In this document: piece by piece, positions 50,838-64,000 of the stretch
Layout: each line of letters begins with the position of its first letter
Numbering within the stretch: the first letter of the stretch is position 1
Origin: Thermoanaerobaculia bacterium
GTDB lineage: Bacteria > Acidobacteriota > Thermoanaerobaculia > Multivoradales > J023
Direction: 5' to 3'
Length of the DNA stretch: 64,000 nucleotides
Assembly: GCA_030431255.1 (NCBI GenBank)
Contig: JAUIJL010000009.1
Span: 276,934 to 340,933 of the forward strand
The notes under the pieces: model-generated
Database searches by the model: none
Told to the model about the DNA's origin: nothing
Seen by the model: only the letters and a program-made list of their open reading frames with translations
Made by a program: the position numbers and the translations under genes

Positions 50838-52211
50838 ATGCATGATCTCTTGAAACAGCAGATCGCATTATTCCTGGACGGACAGGCCCATAAGGTGCCG
50901 GAGGAATTCCTGCGCGCGGTAAGCGCCGCCTACGAAGAAGCCGACATCGCCCCCGATGAGATCCGAGATCAACCGAATCGACGAGCCTCGACCCACGACA
51001 TGCCGGGGAGCGAGCCCAACGCGGAAGATCTCGACGAGCAAATGCGGCAGGCCCAGAAGATGGAAGCCGTCGGGCGATTGGCCGGCGGCATCGCCCACGA
51101 TTTCAACAATCTGCTGACCGTGATCAAGGGTTATTGTGACCTGTGCACGGCGGGACACGCCGCGAGCAACGGTGACGGCGCGATGGCCGCGAAGATCCCG
51201 GTCGTCGACTATCTGGCTGAAATTCGCAGGGCCGCCAACCGGGCGGCCGATCTCACCGGTCAGCTATTGGCTTTCAGCCGCCAGCAGGTGCTGCAACCCA
51301 AGGTGATCGACCTCAACGAGGGCATCCGCGACCTCCGCCGAATGCTGGTGCGAGTGATCGGCGCCACGGTGGATTTGCAATTCGACTTGACCGACGACTC
51401 TCCCACCGTGCACGCCGACGAGGGGCAGATTCAACAGGTGTTGATGAACCTGGTGATCAATGCTCGGGACGCCATGCCCGAGGGTGGATTGGTGACCATT
51501 ACCACCGAGATGTTCGAGATCGACGAGGAATTCGCCGCCGGTTTCGACTATCCCATCGACCGAGGTCGGACCGTGGTGCTGCGGGTCAGGGATACGGGCC
51601 AGGGCATGGACGAAGAGGTCAAGGCGCGGATTTTCGAGCCGTTCTTCACCACCAAAGAGCTCGGCAAAGGCACCGGCCTCGGGCTTTCCACGGTTTACGG
51701 CATCGTCAAACAAAGCGGTGGTTATATTTGGGTGGATAGCGAGCCAGGCCTCGGCACCGAGTTTCGCATCTACTTGCCTTGGGTCGAGGAGGACGAGCTC
51801 GACGACGACGGCAGCACCGCCCCACGCCGACGCGGCGGGGGTGGCGAGCACGTGTTGGTGGTCGAGGACGAGGCGCCGGTTCGGACCATCCTGTGCGAGG
51901 TGTTGCGCCAGGCCGGATATCGAGTCTATGAGGCCGCGGGGGCGGAAGATGCCTTGAGGCGTTATTCTAAGGAGCCGGAACGGCTCGACATCTTGGTGAC
52001 CGACATCGTGATGCCCGACATGGACGGTTATGAGCTGGCGGAGCTGTTGCAAGCCGCCCGTCCGGGCCTCCGAGTCCTGTATATTTCCGGTTACAGCCCG
52101 GACGCCTACGAAACCAAGGGCATCTTGAAACCCGGGTCCAACTTCCTGCAAAAGCCCTTCGACCCCGACACACTGACCGAAAAAATCCAGGACGTCCTGA
52201 ACGCCCCCTGA
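50838..52211 (+). CDS. Hybrid sensor histidine kinase/response regulator
   Basis: This 457-aa protein has no transmembrane segment or PAS domain. The N-terminal 60 residues are of unknown fold. The HisKA has the H-box [23 protein letters not shown]. The HATPase_c is complete, with [14 protein letters not shown] (N box), DTGQGMDEE (G1) and [19 protein letters not shown] (G2). A C-terminal receiver has [10 protein letters not shown], phospho-Asp in [12 protein letters not shown] and LQKPF. It is likely cytoplasmic. It is paralogous to the preceding degenerate kinase and is the functional one of the pair. Confidence 0.92.
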   Translation: MHDLLKQQIALFLDGQAHKVPEEFLRAVSAAYEEADIAPDEIRDQPNRRASTHDMPGSEPNAEDLDEQMRQAQKMEAVGRLAGGIAHDFNNLLTVIKGYCDLCTAGHAASNGDGAMAAKIPVVDYLAEIRRAANRAADLTGQLLAFSRQQVLQPKVIDLNEGIRDLRRMLVRVIGATVDLQFDLTDDSPTVHADEGQIQQVLMNLVINARDAMPEGGLVTITTEMFEIDEEFAAGFDYPIDRGRTVVLRVRDTGQGMDEEVKARIFEPFFTTKELGKGTGLGLSTVYGIVKQSGGYIWVDSEPGLGTEFRIYLPWVEEDELDDDGSTAPRRRGGGGEHVLVVEDEAPVRTILCEVLRQAGYRVYEAAGAEDALRRYSKEPERLDILVTDIVMPDMDGYELAELLQAARPGLRVLYISGYSPDAYETKGILKPGSNFLQKPFDPDTLTEKIQDVLNAP

Positions 52212-52248
52212 ACCGCCACCACTTCCAGGCCCAGGTCCCCGCCCCTCT

Positions 52249-56820
<4,572 letters not shown>

Positions 56821-56824
56821 GGCC

Positions 56825-58048
56825 ATGCCCTTGCTCGACGCCGCCCTCGCCTTCGCCCTGACCATGCTCGCTCTGTCCAGCTTCGTGGGATTTCTTCAGG
56901 AGCGGCTCCATGACTGGCGTCGAGTCCGCACCCGTCAATTGGAAGCCATGCTCAAGCGATTCTTCGAGCAGCACCTCATTCCCGCCGCCGAAGAGCGCCT
57001 GTCACCGGCCAAAGGGATACCGAACGAAGAACGGACCGCCTTCGATCAACGGTTGGCGAGCCTTTCCGACACGGCGCGGTCGACCGAAGGGAGCGCGGAT
57101 CCAGCGCGGCCTTGGCTCAGCCTCTTCGGCCTGGAAGATCTCCTGAGGCACACCCGGCGGAACGAGCTCGAGCACATCGCCGACGAGCAGCTGATGGCCA
57201 CCATCGAGCAGAGCGAAGCGATTCAAACTTGGTCCCGGCGGTTGGGCCAAGACCCCAACGCCGTGCTGGCGGAGCTGCGTCGGGGCTGGCAAGCCTTGGG
57301 TCAAGAATTCACCGATCGTTTTCGAGCCAACGCCAAAGTCTCCGCCACCTGGATCGCTGTGGCCCTTGCGTTCGGCCTGAATATCGACTGCTTGCACCTG
57401 CTGGAGGTCTACATGCAGGACGGCTCCACGCGCGACGCGGTGATCGCGCGCCAAGGCCTGGTGGCGGATGTAGGCTCGACCGGGGAATCCCAGCAAGGCG
57501 GCCATGCCACGCCCTCGACGAAGGAGTCTTCGGCCGCGGAGCTCCAGCAACGGCTGGCGACCCTTCGGGATCCGGCCTTCCCCATCGGCTGGAATCTCTA
57601 CCCGAGCTGCCCGCCCGTCTCCACCGATTCGCGATGCACCGCCTACTGGCTGGCGACCACTCGCTCCTTTGATCTCGGAAACCTGAGCTATGAGCAGCGG
57701 GCGAGACTGAATCCCGTCGCCCATCCCTTGACGGCGTTGGGATTCGGCGGCGGGCTCTCCGGACCCCCGATACCGACCCTGGTGCACACGTCCACGGACG
57801 GAGGACCGGCGACCGACGGCGGGCCGGCGTCGGATCCGGGGGCAAGCCCGCTGCGAGGATCGCTGCCCCGATGGACACTGCTCAGCTGGGTGCTGGGGTG
57901 TTTGTTGACCGGAGTCTTGGCCGGCCGGGGCTCGCCGTTTTGGATCGAGGTGGTACGCCGCTTAGACGTCACCCGGGATCGACTGCGCAGCCAGCGCCGA
58001 AGATCCGCCGCGCTCCGAGCCCCGCGGTCGGCCAAAATCGCAGAATGA
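56825..58048 (+). CDS. Multi-spanning membrane protein of a widespread uncharacterised type
   Basis: This 407-aa protein starts 4 nt after the TopB-RecQ stop, with AAGG upstream. Four hydrophobic segments are visible: residues 5-24, 172-195 (around TWIAVALAFGLNIDCLHLL), a weaker one around 300, and 350-370 (WTLLSWVLGCLLTGVLA), followed by a polar Arg-rich end. The 'LNVDT'-like segment after the second helix and the C-terminal SPFWIEVVRRL segment recall a widespread bacterial family without assigned function. Placement right after the fusion gene is notable, but a DNA-repair role is unproven. Confidence 0.75.
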   Translation: MPLLDAALAFALTMLALSSFVGFLQERLHDWRRVRTRQLEAMLKRFFEQHLIPAAEERLSPAKGIPNEERTAFDQRLASLSDTARSTEGSADPARPWLSLFGLEDLLRHTRRNELEHIADEQLMATIEQSEAIQTWSRRLGQDPNAVLAELRRGWQALGQEFTDRFRANAKVSATWIAVALAFGLNIDCLHLLEVYMQDGSTRDAVIARQGLVADVGSTGESQQGGHATPSTKESSAAELQQRLATLRDPAFPIGWNLYPSCPPVSTDSRCTAYWLATTRSFDLGNLSYEQRARLNPVAHPLTALGFGGGLSGPPIPTLVHTSTDGGPATDGGPASDPGASPLRGSLPRWTLLSWVLGCLLTGVLAGRGSPFWIEVVRRLDVTRDRLRSQRRRSAALRAPRSAKIAE

Positions 58049-58713
58049 GACGCTAGCCAGCTAGATCTCATCCAGAACTGGGACTTTCGAGCCAACGTGA
58101 GGCTGGGTGGACCGAGGACGGAAACGAAGCTTGTCTGAGCGGCACAGCGTATGAATCGGCTTAAGATCCACCACATCAGCGATTTATGGCGGTTCCTCAG
58201 CGGCGGCGCGAGTTCGTAGTGACGCCCGCAGGCCACCCAGCCGACACCCTGCGAGCCTATTTCTGGACGGAATCCAGCTAGGCGAATTGTCGATTGAATC
58301 GTGCAGAAAATCGACGACGGCCGGGGCAAAGTCGGCCCAAAAAAAAAGAATCCGACGAACCCATCTCGGGCCCGCCGGGGCATCCCTCCCGTCCCAGGTC
58401 CGGAGCCGCCGATATCTTCGGCGCCACCGGAGGTGTCCGTCTAGTAAGTGACGGAAGGGTGGGAAACGTTTCAGGATCCGAGACAAATTTCTTCGTCGAC
58501 ACCGCCCTCGGCCGACCTAACCCCCGAGCACCAGGGGAGAAAGCACGCTGGAGAGTTGCGGCTAAATCGCACTTGAGGCAGACTTGAGCCCCGGCGTCGG
58601 CGCCGATTGCCCTTCACCGTAAGATCCTCACCGTGGGATACCAACGTGAGATCTTCAGCTAGGGATCCTGTAGACCTCCTCCGCGATTTGTTTCGGCCCC
58701 CGAGAAATTCCTC
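58049..58713. other. Long intergenic region without clear genes
   Basis: This 665-bp region has no credible ORF; short frames in it lack family features. It contains CTAGC-CA-GCTAG (58053-58064) and a CGCCGA/TCGGCG hairpin near 58405-58425. An inverted repeat has arms AAGATC(C)TCAC at 58621-58631 and GTGAGATCTT at 58646-58655, about 60 bp before the TPR/NHL gene. It probably holds that gene's promoter. Confidence 0.45.
58621..58655. promoter_or_regulatory. Inverted repeat upstream of the TPR/NHL gene
   Basis: Ten-base arms AAGATC-TCAC (with one extra C) and GTGAGATCTT are separated by 14 nt. The element ends 58 bp before the ATG at 58714. It may be an operator for the downstream three-gene block. 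Confidence 0.4.
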
Positions 58714-60276
58714 ATGAATTCGGAGCTCAATGTGATTCGATTTGTCGGTTCGAAAATTGTCGTCCACTCTGTGGCCACGGCGGCCCTAATCGCTGCCACC
58801 CTCGGGTCGACAGTGATGCTTTTGGGAGCGATACCCGCGGGGGCTCAGGATCCAGCGGCAAGTCGTCTCTACCAAGAAGCCGAGAGGCTGCTCGATGCCG
58901 GTGAGGTGCAGGCGGCCCAAACGGAGCTTCGGTTGTTGGTCCAACAATTCCAAGGGGATGAGCTGGCGCCGAAGGCTCTGCTCACCTTGATCGACCTCTA
59001 CCGTTCCAACGGAGAGGATCAAGAAATCCGCGCCGCCCTCGACAAGCTGCTCTCCGACTATGCTCGCACCCCGGAGGCCGCTTCGGGTTTTTTGGTCCAA
59101 GCGGAGCTTAAAGTACAAAAGGCTCGCACCCTCTCCGATCTCGATGAAGCCCGAAGCATCTTTCGGAGAGTGCCGTTGCTCTTCGGCAGGGAGTCCTATC
59201 CCGACCTGCAAGCGCGATCCAGGGCCCGCTTGCGGGGTGGCGAGCTGGCCCTCCTGGCCGGTGACGTAGCCGCCGCCGAAGCGGAATTCGTCGCGGTGGT
59301 GGAAGACGAGCCGCCCTCCTCCTACACCGGACGGGCCCGTCAGCTCTTGGGTCGCACCCTATTGGTCAAAGGTGAGCTGCCGGCGGCGATGGAGATCCTC
59401 CAGCGGCTCGCGGAAGATGCCGGCGCCACGGAAACCGACCGCGCCAACGCCGAGATCCTACTCTCTCTCGCCCATCGCCACTTGCTCCGTCCCCAAGCCG
59501 GGGAGCCCCATTGGGGCCCCGCTTCTCGATTCCCGGCGGCCGGCCTGGCCCTGCGAGAGCCGATCGGAGTTGCCGCCGCCGACGACGGCAGGGTGCTGAT
59601 CGTCGATCACAAAGAATCGCAGGTCTCCCTGCTCGACAGCGCGGGCAACAAGCTCTCCAACCGACCCCTGAAGGACCCCCAACGCCCAGCCTGGGCCGAG
59701 GATGTGGCCCTCGTGGTTACCGATGAAGAGGTGGTGCTGCCCTTCGACGCCCAACGGATGTCGTTCCTCGAGCCCAAAACCGGCAAGGAGCGACCCCTCG
59801 ACGGCCTACGAGCCGCGGTGCGAGGTCCTTTCGGGGATTGGTTCCTGATCGCCAAGGGATGGAAGAGCATTCTGAACTACCAAAGCCGACGCCAAGGACA
59901 AGAGCTCTCATCCCGGCAGCGGGCGGATTTCGTCGACGTTGATCGCGACAGCGCGGGGCGGGTCTATGGCCTCGATGCCAAAGCCAAACAAGTCAATCGC
60001 TTAGCTCTCGATCGGCGGACCCAAAAAGACGTCATCACCGGCACTTGGAAAAGGCCGGTCGCCCTGACCATCGACCCCCTCGACCATATCTACGTGCTCG
60101 ATCGCGGGGAACGCAAAGTGTTCATGTACAGCCCCGACGGAGCGTTGATTACATCCGTCGGCCCCAGCCTCGGCGCCGGCATCGAGCTACGGGATCCCCG
60201 TGACATCGGCGTCGACGGCAGCGGTCGTCTATTCATTGCCGATGCCAAGCTACCGTTTATTGTGCTTCTCGATTAA
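58714..60276 (+). CDS. Secreted TPR and NHL-propeller protein
   Basis: The product is 520 aa with a signal-anchor (AALIAATLGSTVMLLGAIPA, cut near AGAQ). Residues 45-240 are TPR repeats: YQEAERLLDAGEVQAAQTEL and later helix pairs including RARLRGGELALLAGDVAAAEAEF. Residues 270-520 form an NHL-type propeller: DGRVLIVDHKESQVSLLDSAGN, IDPLDHIYVLDRGERKVFMYSPDG and VDGSGRLFIADAKLPFIVLLD. It is likely a periplasmic or outer-membrane assembly factor. The stop is 2 nt from the next ATG, so the two are translationally linked. Confidence 0.85.
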   Translation: MNSELNVIRFVGSKIVVHSVATAALIAATLGSTVMLLGAIPAGAQDPAASRLYQEAERLLDAGEVQAAQTELRLLVQQFQGDELAPKALLTLIDLYRSNGEDQEIRAALDKLLSDYARTPEAASGFLVQAELKVQKARTLSDLDEARSIFRRVPLLFGRESYPDLQARSRARLRGGELALLAGDVAAAEAEFVAVVEDEPPSSYTGRARQLLGRTLLVKGELPAAMEILQRLAEDAGATETDRANAEILLSLAHRHLLRPQAGEPHWGPASRFPAAGLALREPIGVAAADDGRVLIVDHKESQVSLLDSAGNKLSNRPLKDPQRPAWAEDVALVVTDEEVVLPFDAQRMSFLEPKTGKERPLDGLRAAVRGPFGDWFLIAKGWKSILNYQSRRQGQELSSRQRADFVDVDRDSAGRVYGLDAKAKQVNRLALDRRTQKDVITGTWKRPVALTIDPLDHIYVLDRGERKVFMYSPDGALITSVGPSLGAGIELRDPRDIGVDGSGRLFIADAKLPFIVLLD

Positions 60277-60278
60277 CT

Positions 60279-62549
60279 ATGACTGCGATCAAATCAGCAC
60301 CCAAGCTCTCTTCTTTTCTGCTGCTTCTCTTCTTGCCGGCCCTTTTGCCGGGCACCGCTTATGGCCAGCTTCCGGGCACGCAGATCGAGTCCGAGGACCT
60401 CGACGAATCCGAAACTCTCGCGGTAGAGGTTCAGGCTCCCGACGTCGAGCAGGGCGAGATCCAACAGCTCTTCGACGAAGCGCTGCAGGTCTTCTACGGC
60501 GAGGACCGGCCCGCTTCGCTCACCCTCTTCGGCCGTGTTGCGGACATTCTTACCGCCGGCCTCGAAACCACGGGATTGGACGAGGGCAGCAGAAAGCTGC
60601 TGGTGCGCAGCCACGGTTATCGCGCGTGGGTCCACCACGAGCTCGGCCTTTCGGATCAAGCCGAGCAGGGCTTGCAACGCTTTATCGAGCTGGATCCCGG
60701 CGCAAATCTCGCGGCCCTCGACCCCACCCTGCCGGTGCCGGAGGACCTGCTCAAGCTCTTCGAGCGCCGGCGCAAAAAAACCGTCGGCGAGGTGAGCTTT
60801 GTGCTCGACCCCTTCGACGCCAAAGTCTTCATCGACGACCAAGCCGTGGGCTCCACCGCAGAGCCGGTCTCGGTCTTGGCCATCCCACACCAAGTCCGCA
60901 TCGAGCGACCGGGATACGCCCCGATCCAAAGGGACTTGGAAGTCGACGCTGGACGGTCCGTGACCCTGGAGCTGACCCTCGAACGCCAATCGCCCATTCT
61001 GCGACTGAATACCCGACCCATAGGCGCGGAAATCCGTATCGATGGTCGTTCCTACGGATTGACCGAAGGCACCGCCGCGGAGGGATTCCTGCCCCAGGGA
61101 GCGGCCGCCCTCTATCGGCGGGAAGAATTCTCCGGCGAGATGATCATCGAGGGCCTGGAGACCGGGCTTCGCATTCTCGAAGTCGTCAAAGAAGGGCACC
61201 GCCCCTACCGCATGGAGTTGGTGATCCAGGAAATGATCGACTATCAAATGCCGCCGATCGTGCTCGAAGAGCAAGGCGGCCAGCTGGTCTTCGTCGACTT
61301 CCCTACCGGTGGCGAGATTCGGATCAACGGCCGATCGGTACAACCGGATGTGCCCGGCGTCAGCCGACCGAAGGTTTCGCTGGAGCCCGGCGACTACCAC
61401 GTCACCGTGACCGAAGGCAGCTCGAAGATGTTCTCGACCCGCCTGAGCCTGGCCGATCGGCAAAATGTCGAGGTGCGGGTGGAGCTGAAACCGGGCCTCT
61501 CTTTTCTCGGGGTGCTGGGCGGTGATCGCACCGCGGCCACCAACCTACGGCAAAGCTTCGGCTTGGCGATGAAAGCCTCCGACAAGTGGACTCTGATCGA
61601 CCGCGCCCCGGAGGGACCGGGATTGCTCCGAGCCATCGGCGTGGAGGTGGACAAGCTGCGCGAAGGGCAAGAACCTGATTGGCGGCAAGTCCAAAGCGCC
61701 ATGGATCAGCAAGCCCCGGGTTTGCTCTACTTGTTGGCGGTGCTCGACAACGACTTGGTCGCCACCGAGGCGGAGCTTTGGCTCTTCGCCGCCGGCCCCG
61801 GTCCGTCGAGGCCGGATAAGGTCACGATTCCCCTCAGCAGCGACCCGGCCCTCGAAGACCTGCGGCGTCGGCTCGACGAATCCTTGGTCCTGCGCCGTCC
61901 CTACACCGGCATGGTGACGATCGACAGCAACGCCACCCCCCACCCGGTCATCGCCCACGTCACCCCGGCGAGCCCGGCCGAGGCGGCCAATCTTCGCCCC
62001 GGCGACGAGATCGTCGGAGTGGGTGGAATTCCGATCCAAAGCCGGAGCGAGCTCGAAAGCCGGATCGCGGCGGCAGAAAGCGGTGAGACCCTCGAGCTGG
62101 TCGTGCGCGGCGGAGGTGCCGGTCGCAACGAGCGCATCGAGCTCGGCTCCAGCCCCCTGCTGCTCGAGCCCCACGAAGGCTTCCTACCGTCGGTGGCCTA
62201 CACCGACCTCGTGCTGCTGGAAGAACATACCCGCCAAGCCGACGAGCTGTGGATCGTGCAGCTGAATCGGGCGATTCTACTGATGGATGCCGGGGAGCTC
62301 GAAGCCGCCGCCAAGCTGCTGCGAACCATCCGCGGGCCTCAGCTTTCCCACGGAGTCAGCCAAGGCACGGTCGACTACTTCCTCGGTTTGGCCCTCTCCA
62401 GGTCCGGAGCCCCCGAGCTCACCAACGCGGCTCGCCAAGCCTTCGAGAGGGCGGCCCGCCTACCCGGAGCCCGACTGAGGCACAACGACGAAGCCTTCCT
62501 CCTACCCAGAGTCCGGGCCCGCCTCCACGAGCTCGCCGGGGGATCGTAA
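60279..62549 (+). CDS. Secreted TPR, PEGA and PDZ domain protein
   Basis: The product is 756 aa with a signal peptide (SSFLLLLFLPALLPGTAYG). Residues 40-160 are TPR-like helical repeats. Three PEGA domains follow, each with a VxVDFPTGGEIRINGR-type core: FVLDPFDAKVFIDDQAVG, LRLNTRPIGAEIRIDGR and VFVDFPTGGEIRINGR. At about 545-610 lies a PDZ domain (HVTPASPAEAANLRPGDEIVGV). The C-terminal 120 residues are helical. PEGA and PDZ domains commonly sit at the surface or periplasm and bind partners. It immediately follows the TPR/NHL gene and precedes the Rhs-type gene by 31 nt. Confidence 0.85.
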   Translation: MTAIKSAPKLSSFLLLLFLPALLPGTAYGQLPGTQIESEDLDESETLAVEVQAPDVEQGEIQQLFDEALQVFYGEDRPASLTLFGRVADILTAGLETTGLDEGSRKLLVRSHGYRAWVHHELGLSDQAEQGLQRFIELDPGANLAALDPTLPVPEDLLKLFERRRKKTVGEVSFVLDPFDAKVFIDDQAVGSTAEPVSVLAIPHQVRIERPGYAPIQRDLEVDAGRSVTLELTLERQSPILRLNTRPIGAEIRIDGRSYGLTEGTAAEGFLPQGAAALYRREEFSGEMIIEGLETGLRILEVVKEGHRPYRMELVIQEMIDYQMPPIVLEEQGGQLVFVDFPTGGEIRINGRSVQPDVPGVSRPKVSLEPGDYHVTVTEGSSKMFSTRLSLADRQNVEVRVELKPGLSFLGVLGGDRTAATNLRQSFGLAMKASDKWTLIDRAPEGPGLLRAIGVEVDKLREGQEPDWRQVQSAMDQQAPGLLYLLAVLDNDLVATEAELWLFAAGPGPSRPDKVTIPLSSDPALEDLRRRLDESLVLRRPYTGMVTIDSNATPHPVIAHVTPASPAEAANLRPGDEIVGVGGIPIQSRSELESRIAAAESGETLELVVRGGGAGRNERIELGSSPLLLEPHEGFLPSVAYTDLVLLEEHTRQADELWIVQLNRAILLMDAGELEAAAKLLRTIRGPQLSHGVSQGTVDYFLGLALSRSGAPELTNAARQAFERAARLPGARLRHNDEAFLLPRVRARLHELAGGS

Positions 62550-62580
62550 GAGGTTGGCTATTGGGAGATAAAGTATTGCC

Positions 62581-64000
62581 ATGGCTGAGCAAGTAAAATC
62601 GAGGGCTCTCCATGGTCTGACACTCTGCGCGTGGCTCGCCCTATTCGGACAGCCGACAGGTGCCCTTCTATCCCCCACCTCATCGCCGATCGTGGCCACG
62701 GCTGCCTCAATTCCGAGCGCCACCCAAAAACCAAACACTCGTCCGACGCCCCCATCACCCCCAAGCTTCGGCGGCTCTGAATCCCTCGGTGCCGAAACCG
62801 GACCGGCAGCCTTCGCCAAAGCCGATTTGGATTCCGTGCCCTTTCTGCCGTCGTGGAACCTGATCTCGATCCCCGAAACCCCGGCGGTGAGCACGCCGTC
62901 CGACGTCTTCGCACCCATCGACGGTAGCTATTCCACCGTCTGGTTCTACGACGCCTGCGATCCCTCGACCGAGAAGTGGAAGGTTTACGATCCGTCAAAC
63001 CCGTCCGGCTCCACGCTCACCACCATCAGCCCCACCCAAGGCCTCTGGCTCGACGCCACGGCTTCCGGTACTCTGCCTTCCACCGGCGAGCTGTCGACGA
63101 CCAGCTCATGGCAGCTGTGCACGGGTTGGAATCTGATCGGCTTTCCAGCAGGTCAAGACCGCCACATCAAAACGGCTCTCCAAACCATCGACGGTAAGTA
63201 TTCGATGGTCTACGGCTACGACCCGTCCGACACCCAGGATCCCTGGGCCATCCACGACGTCACCGTGCCGGATTGGGCCAACGACCTTCAAATCTTCGAG
63301 GTCGGCAAGGGCTATTGGATCCTCGTGACCGAGGACGTCACCCTAGACATCCCCAACGAGGGCGCCGCCCCGACGGTCGCGTTCACCGCGCCGATTGACC
63401 TCAGCGAGGTCACCGAGCCCACGGACCTGCTGGGCAATGTGTCGAGCCCCATGCTCGACTTCTGGCGTGTTTCAACACGCTTGATTGGTCAAAGCGACTG
63501 GCAAGAGCTGTCCCGGGGCTCCCAGCCCCGCGCCGCTGAAAAGCTCGCCACCTTCGATCCGACCCTGCTGCTCAACGGCCTGCACGAGCTCAAGCTCGAA
63601 GCCGTGGACAGCCTGGGACGTTTCGTCGAGGACCGCATTTCCGTCGTCGTCGATGGGCAGATGAAAATCGGCCACTTCACCCTCAGCTTCGTCGACCTGC
63701 AGATCCCCTTGTCGGGCCTCGACATTCGTATTCTTCGCACCTACGACAGCCGCGACACACGATTGGGTGATTTCGGCGTGGGCTGGACCCTCGACATCCG
63801 CCAAGGCTTCTACCAAAACAACCGTCCGCCGGGCGACGGCTGGCAAATCCCCGCGACCTCGGGCCCCTGGGGTCTGCCGTGCTCGGTGGTCCAAGAGACC
63901 AAAAGCCACCTCACGACGATTCGACTCTCCGATCAAGAGGTCTATCGCTTCCGCCTAGCGCTCAAACGCCCCAGCACCCTGATCGGCGGCTGCATCGCCG
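62581..64000 (+). CDS. Large Rhs/YD-repeat-type surface protein (3' partial)
   Basis: The frame is open from ATG 62581 to the window end (473 residues seen). An N-terminal Ser/Pro-rich segment follows a possible signal (CAWLALFGQPTGALL). Two modules around residues 85-260 share the pattern WNLISIPETPAVS / WNLIGFPAGQDRH, with KVYDPSN and YDPSDTQDPW blocks. An Ig-like region (SWNLI..., VLDS) comes next, then IPLSGLDIRILRTYDSRD and LGDFGVGWTLDI. The latter is the signature that begins the repeat region of Rhs/YD-repeat cell-surface and polymorphic-toxin proteins. The C-terminal end and any effector domain are outside the window. Confidence 0.8.
   Translation, partial: MAEQVKSRALHGLTLCAWLALFGQPTGALLSPTSSPIVATAASIPSATQKPNTRPTPPSPPSFGGSESLGAETGPAAFAKADLDSVPFLPSWNLISIPETPAVSTPSDVFAPIDGSYSTVWFYDACDPSTEKWKVYDPSNPSGSTLTTISPTQGLWLDATASGTLPSTGELSTTSSWQLCTGWNLIGFPAGQDRHIKTALQTIDGKYSMVYGYDPSDTQDPWAIHDVTVPDWANDLQIFEVGKGYWILVTEDVTLDIPNEGAAPTVAFTAPIDLSEVTEPTDLLGNVSSPMLDFWRVSTRLIGQSDWQELSRGSQPRAAEKLATFDPTLLLNGLHELKLEAVDSLGRFVEDRISVVVDGQMKIGHFTLSFVDLQIPLSGLDIRILRTYDSRDTRLGDFGVGWTLDIRQGFYQNNRPPGDGWQIPATSGPWGLPCSVVQETKSHLTTIRLSDQEVYRFRLALKRPSTLIGGCIA

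Overview
The window is one contiguous, GC-rich chromosomal segment with dense coding on both strands. It holds many secreted or lipoprotein products with canonical signal peptides and lipoboxes, so the cell is Gram-negative. Acidobacteriota is my best guess, with Myxococcota or another deltaproteobacterial-type lineage as the alternative. The guess rests on an OmpR-type winged-helix protein, S55, S1/P1, DUF885 and M28 secreted hydrolases, PEGA/TPR proteins, LVIVD/Rhs-type surface proteins, an alpha-type SspB and a membrane-inserted PafA homolog. I cannot confirm it without a marker-gene search. I found no rRNA, tRNA, CRISPR array, insertion sequence or prophage.

Layout. 1-7.1 kb: a surface LVIVD/Ig-like protein cut by the window start, a secreted repeat protein built on VNG turns, and a GH38 alpha-mannosidase-like lipoprotein. 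7.4-10.7 kb: a class II aldolase/SDR fusion and threonine synthase. 10.7-18.3 kb (minus strand): a candidate Pup-like modifier ending Gly-Gly-Glu, a PafA/Dop-family ligase carrying a transmembrane insertion, then an M1 peptidase lipoprotein, a membrane protein, an M28 peptidase and an S1/P1 nuclease. The last four are joined by 4-nt start/stop overlaps. 18.7-22.7 kb: an S24/S26-type protein with Cys at the Ser position, and error-prone polymerase DnaE2. 22.9-24.6 kb: a UPF0175/PIN toxin-antitoxin remnant, a DUF2007 protein, and a truncated winged-helix regulator behind a sigma-54 promoter match and two palindromes. 24.6-30 kb (minus): lytic transglycosylase, XerD-type recombinase, a LeuA-like/LeuB-like pair, DUF2071 and CoaD. 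30-41.4 kb (minus): sspB, a degenerate Ser/Thr kinase, a proline-rich protein, recN, tsaC, an S55 peptidase and a beta-propeller protein. 41.6-49.1 kb: a LolA-like secreted protein, a histidine phosphatase, a PAS histidine kinase, a DUF885 hydrolase and a beta-helix lipoprotein. 49.3-58 kb (plus): two paralogous hybrid kinases (one without an ATPase site), a topoisomerase III-RecQ fusion and a membrane protein. 58.7-64 kb (plus): a TPR/NHL protein, a PEGA/PDZ protein and the start of a large Rhs/YD-type protein that runs off the window.

The points that best repay a second look are the proteasome-free pupylation-like locus with its membrane-spanning ligase (16.3-18.3 kb) and the natural TopB-RecQ fusion (52.2-56.8 kb). 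The sigma-54/palindrome region at 23.77-23.90 kb comes next.
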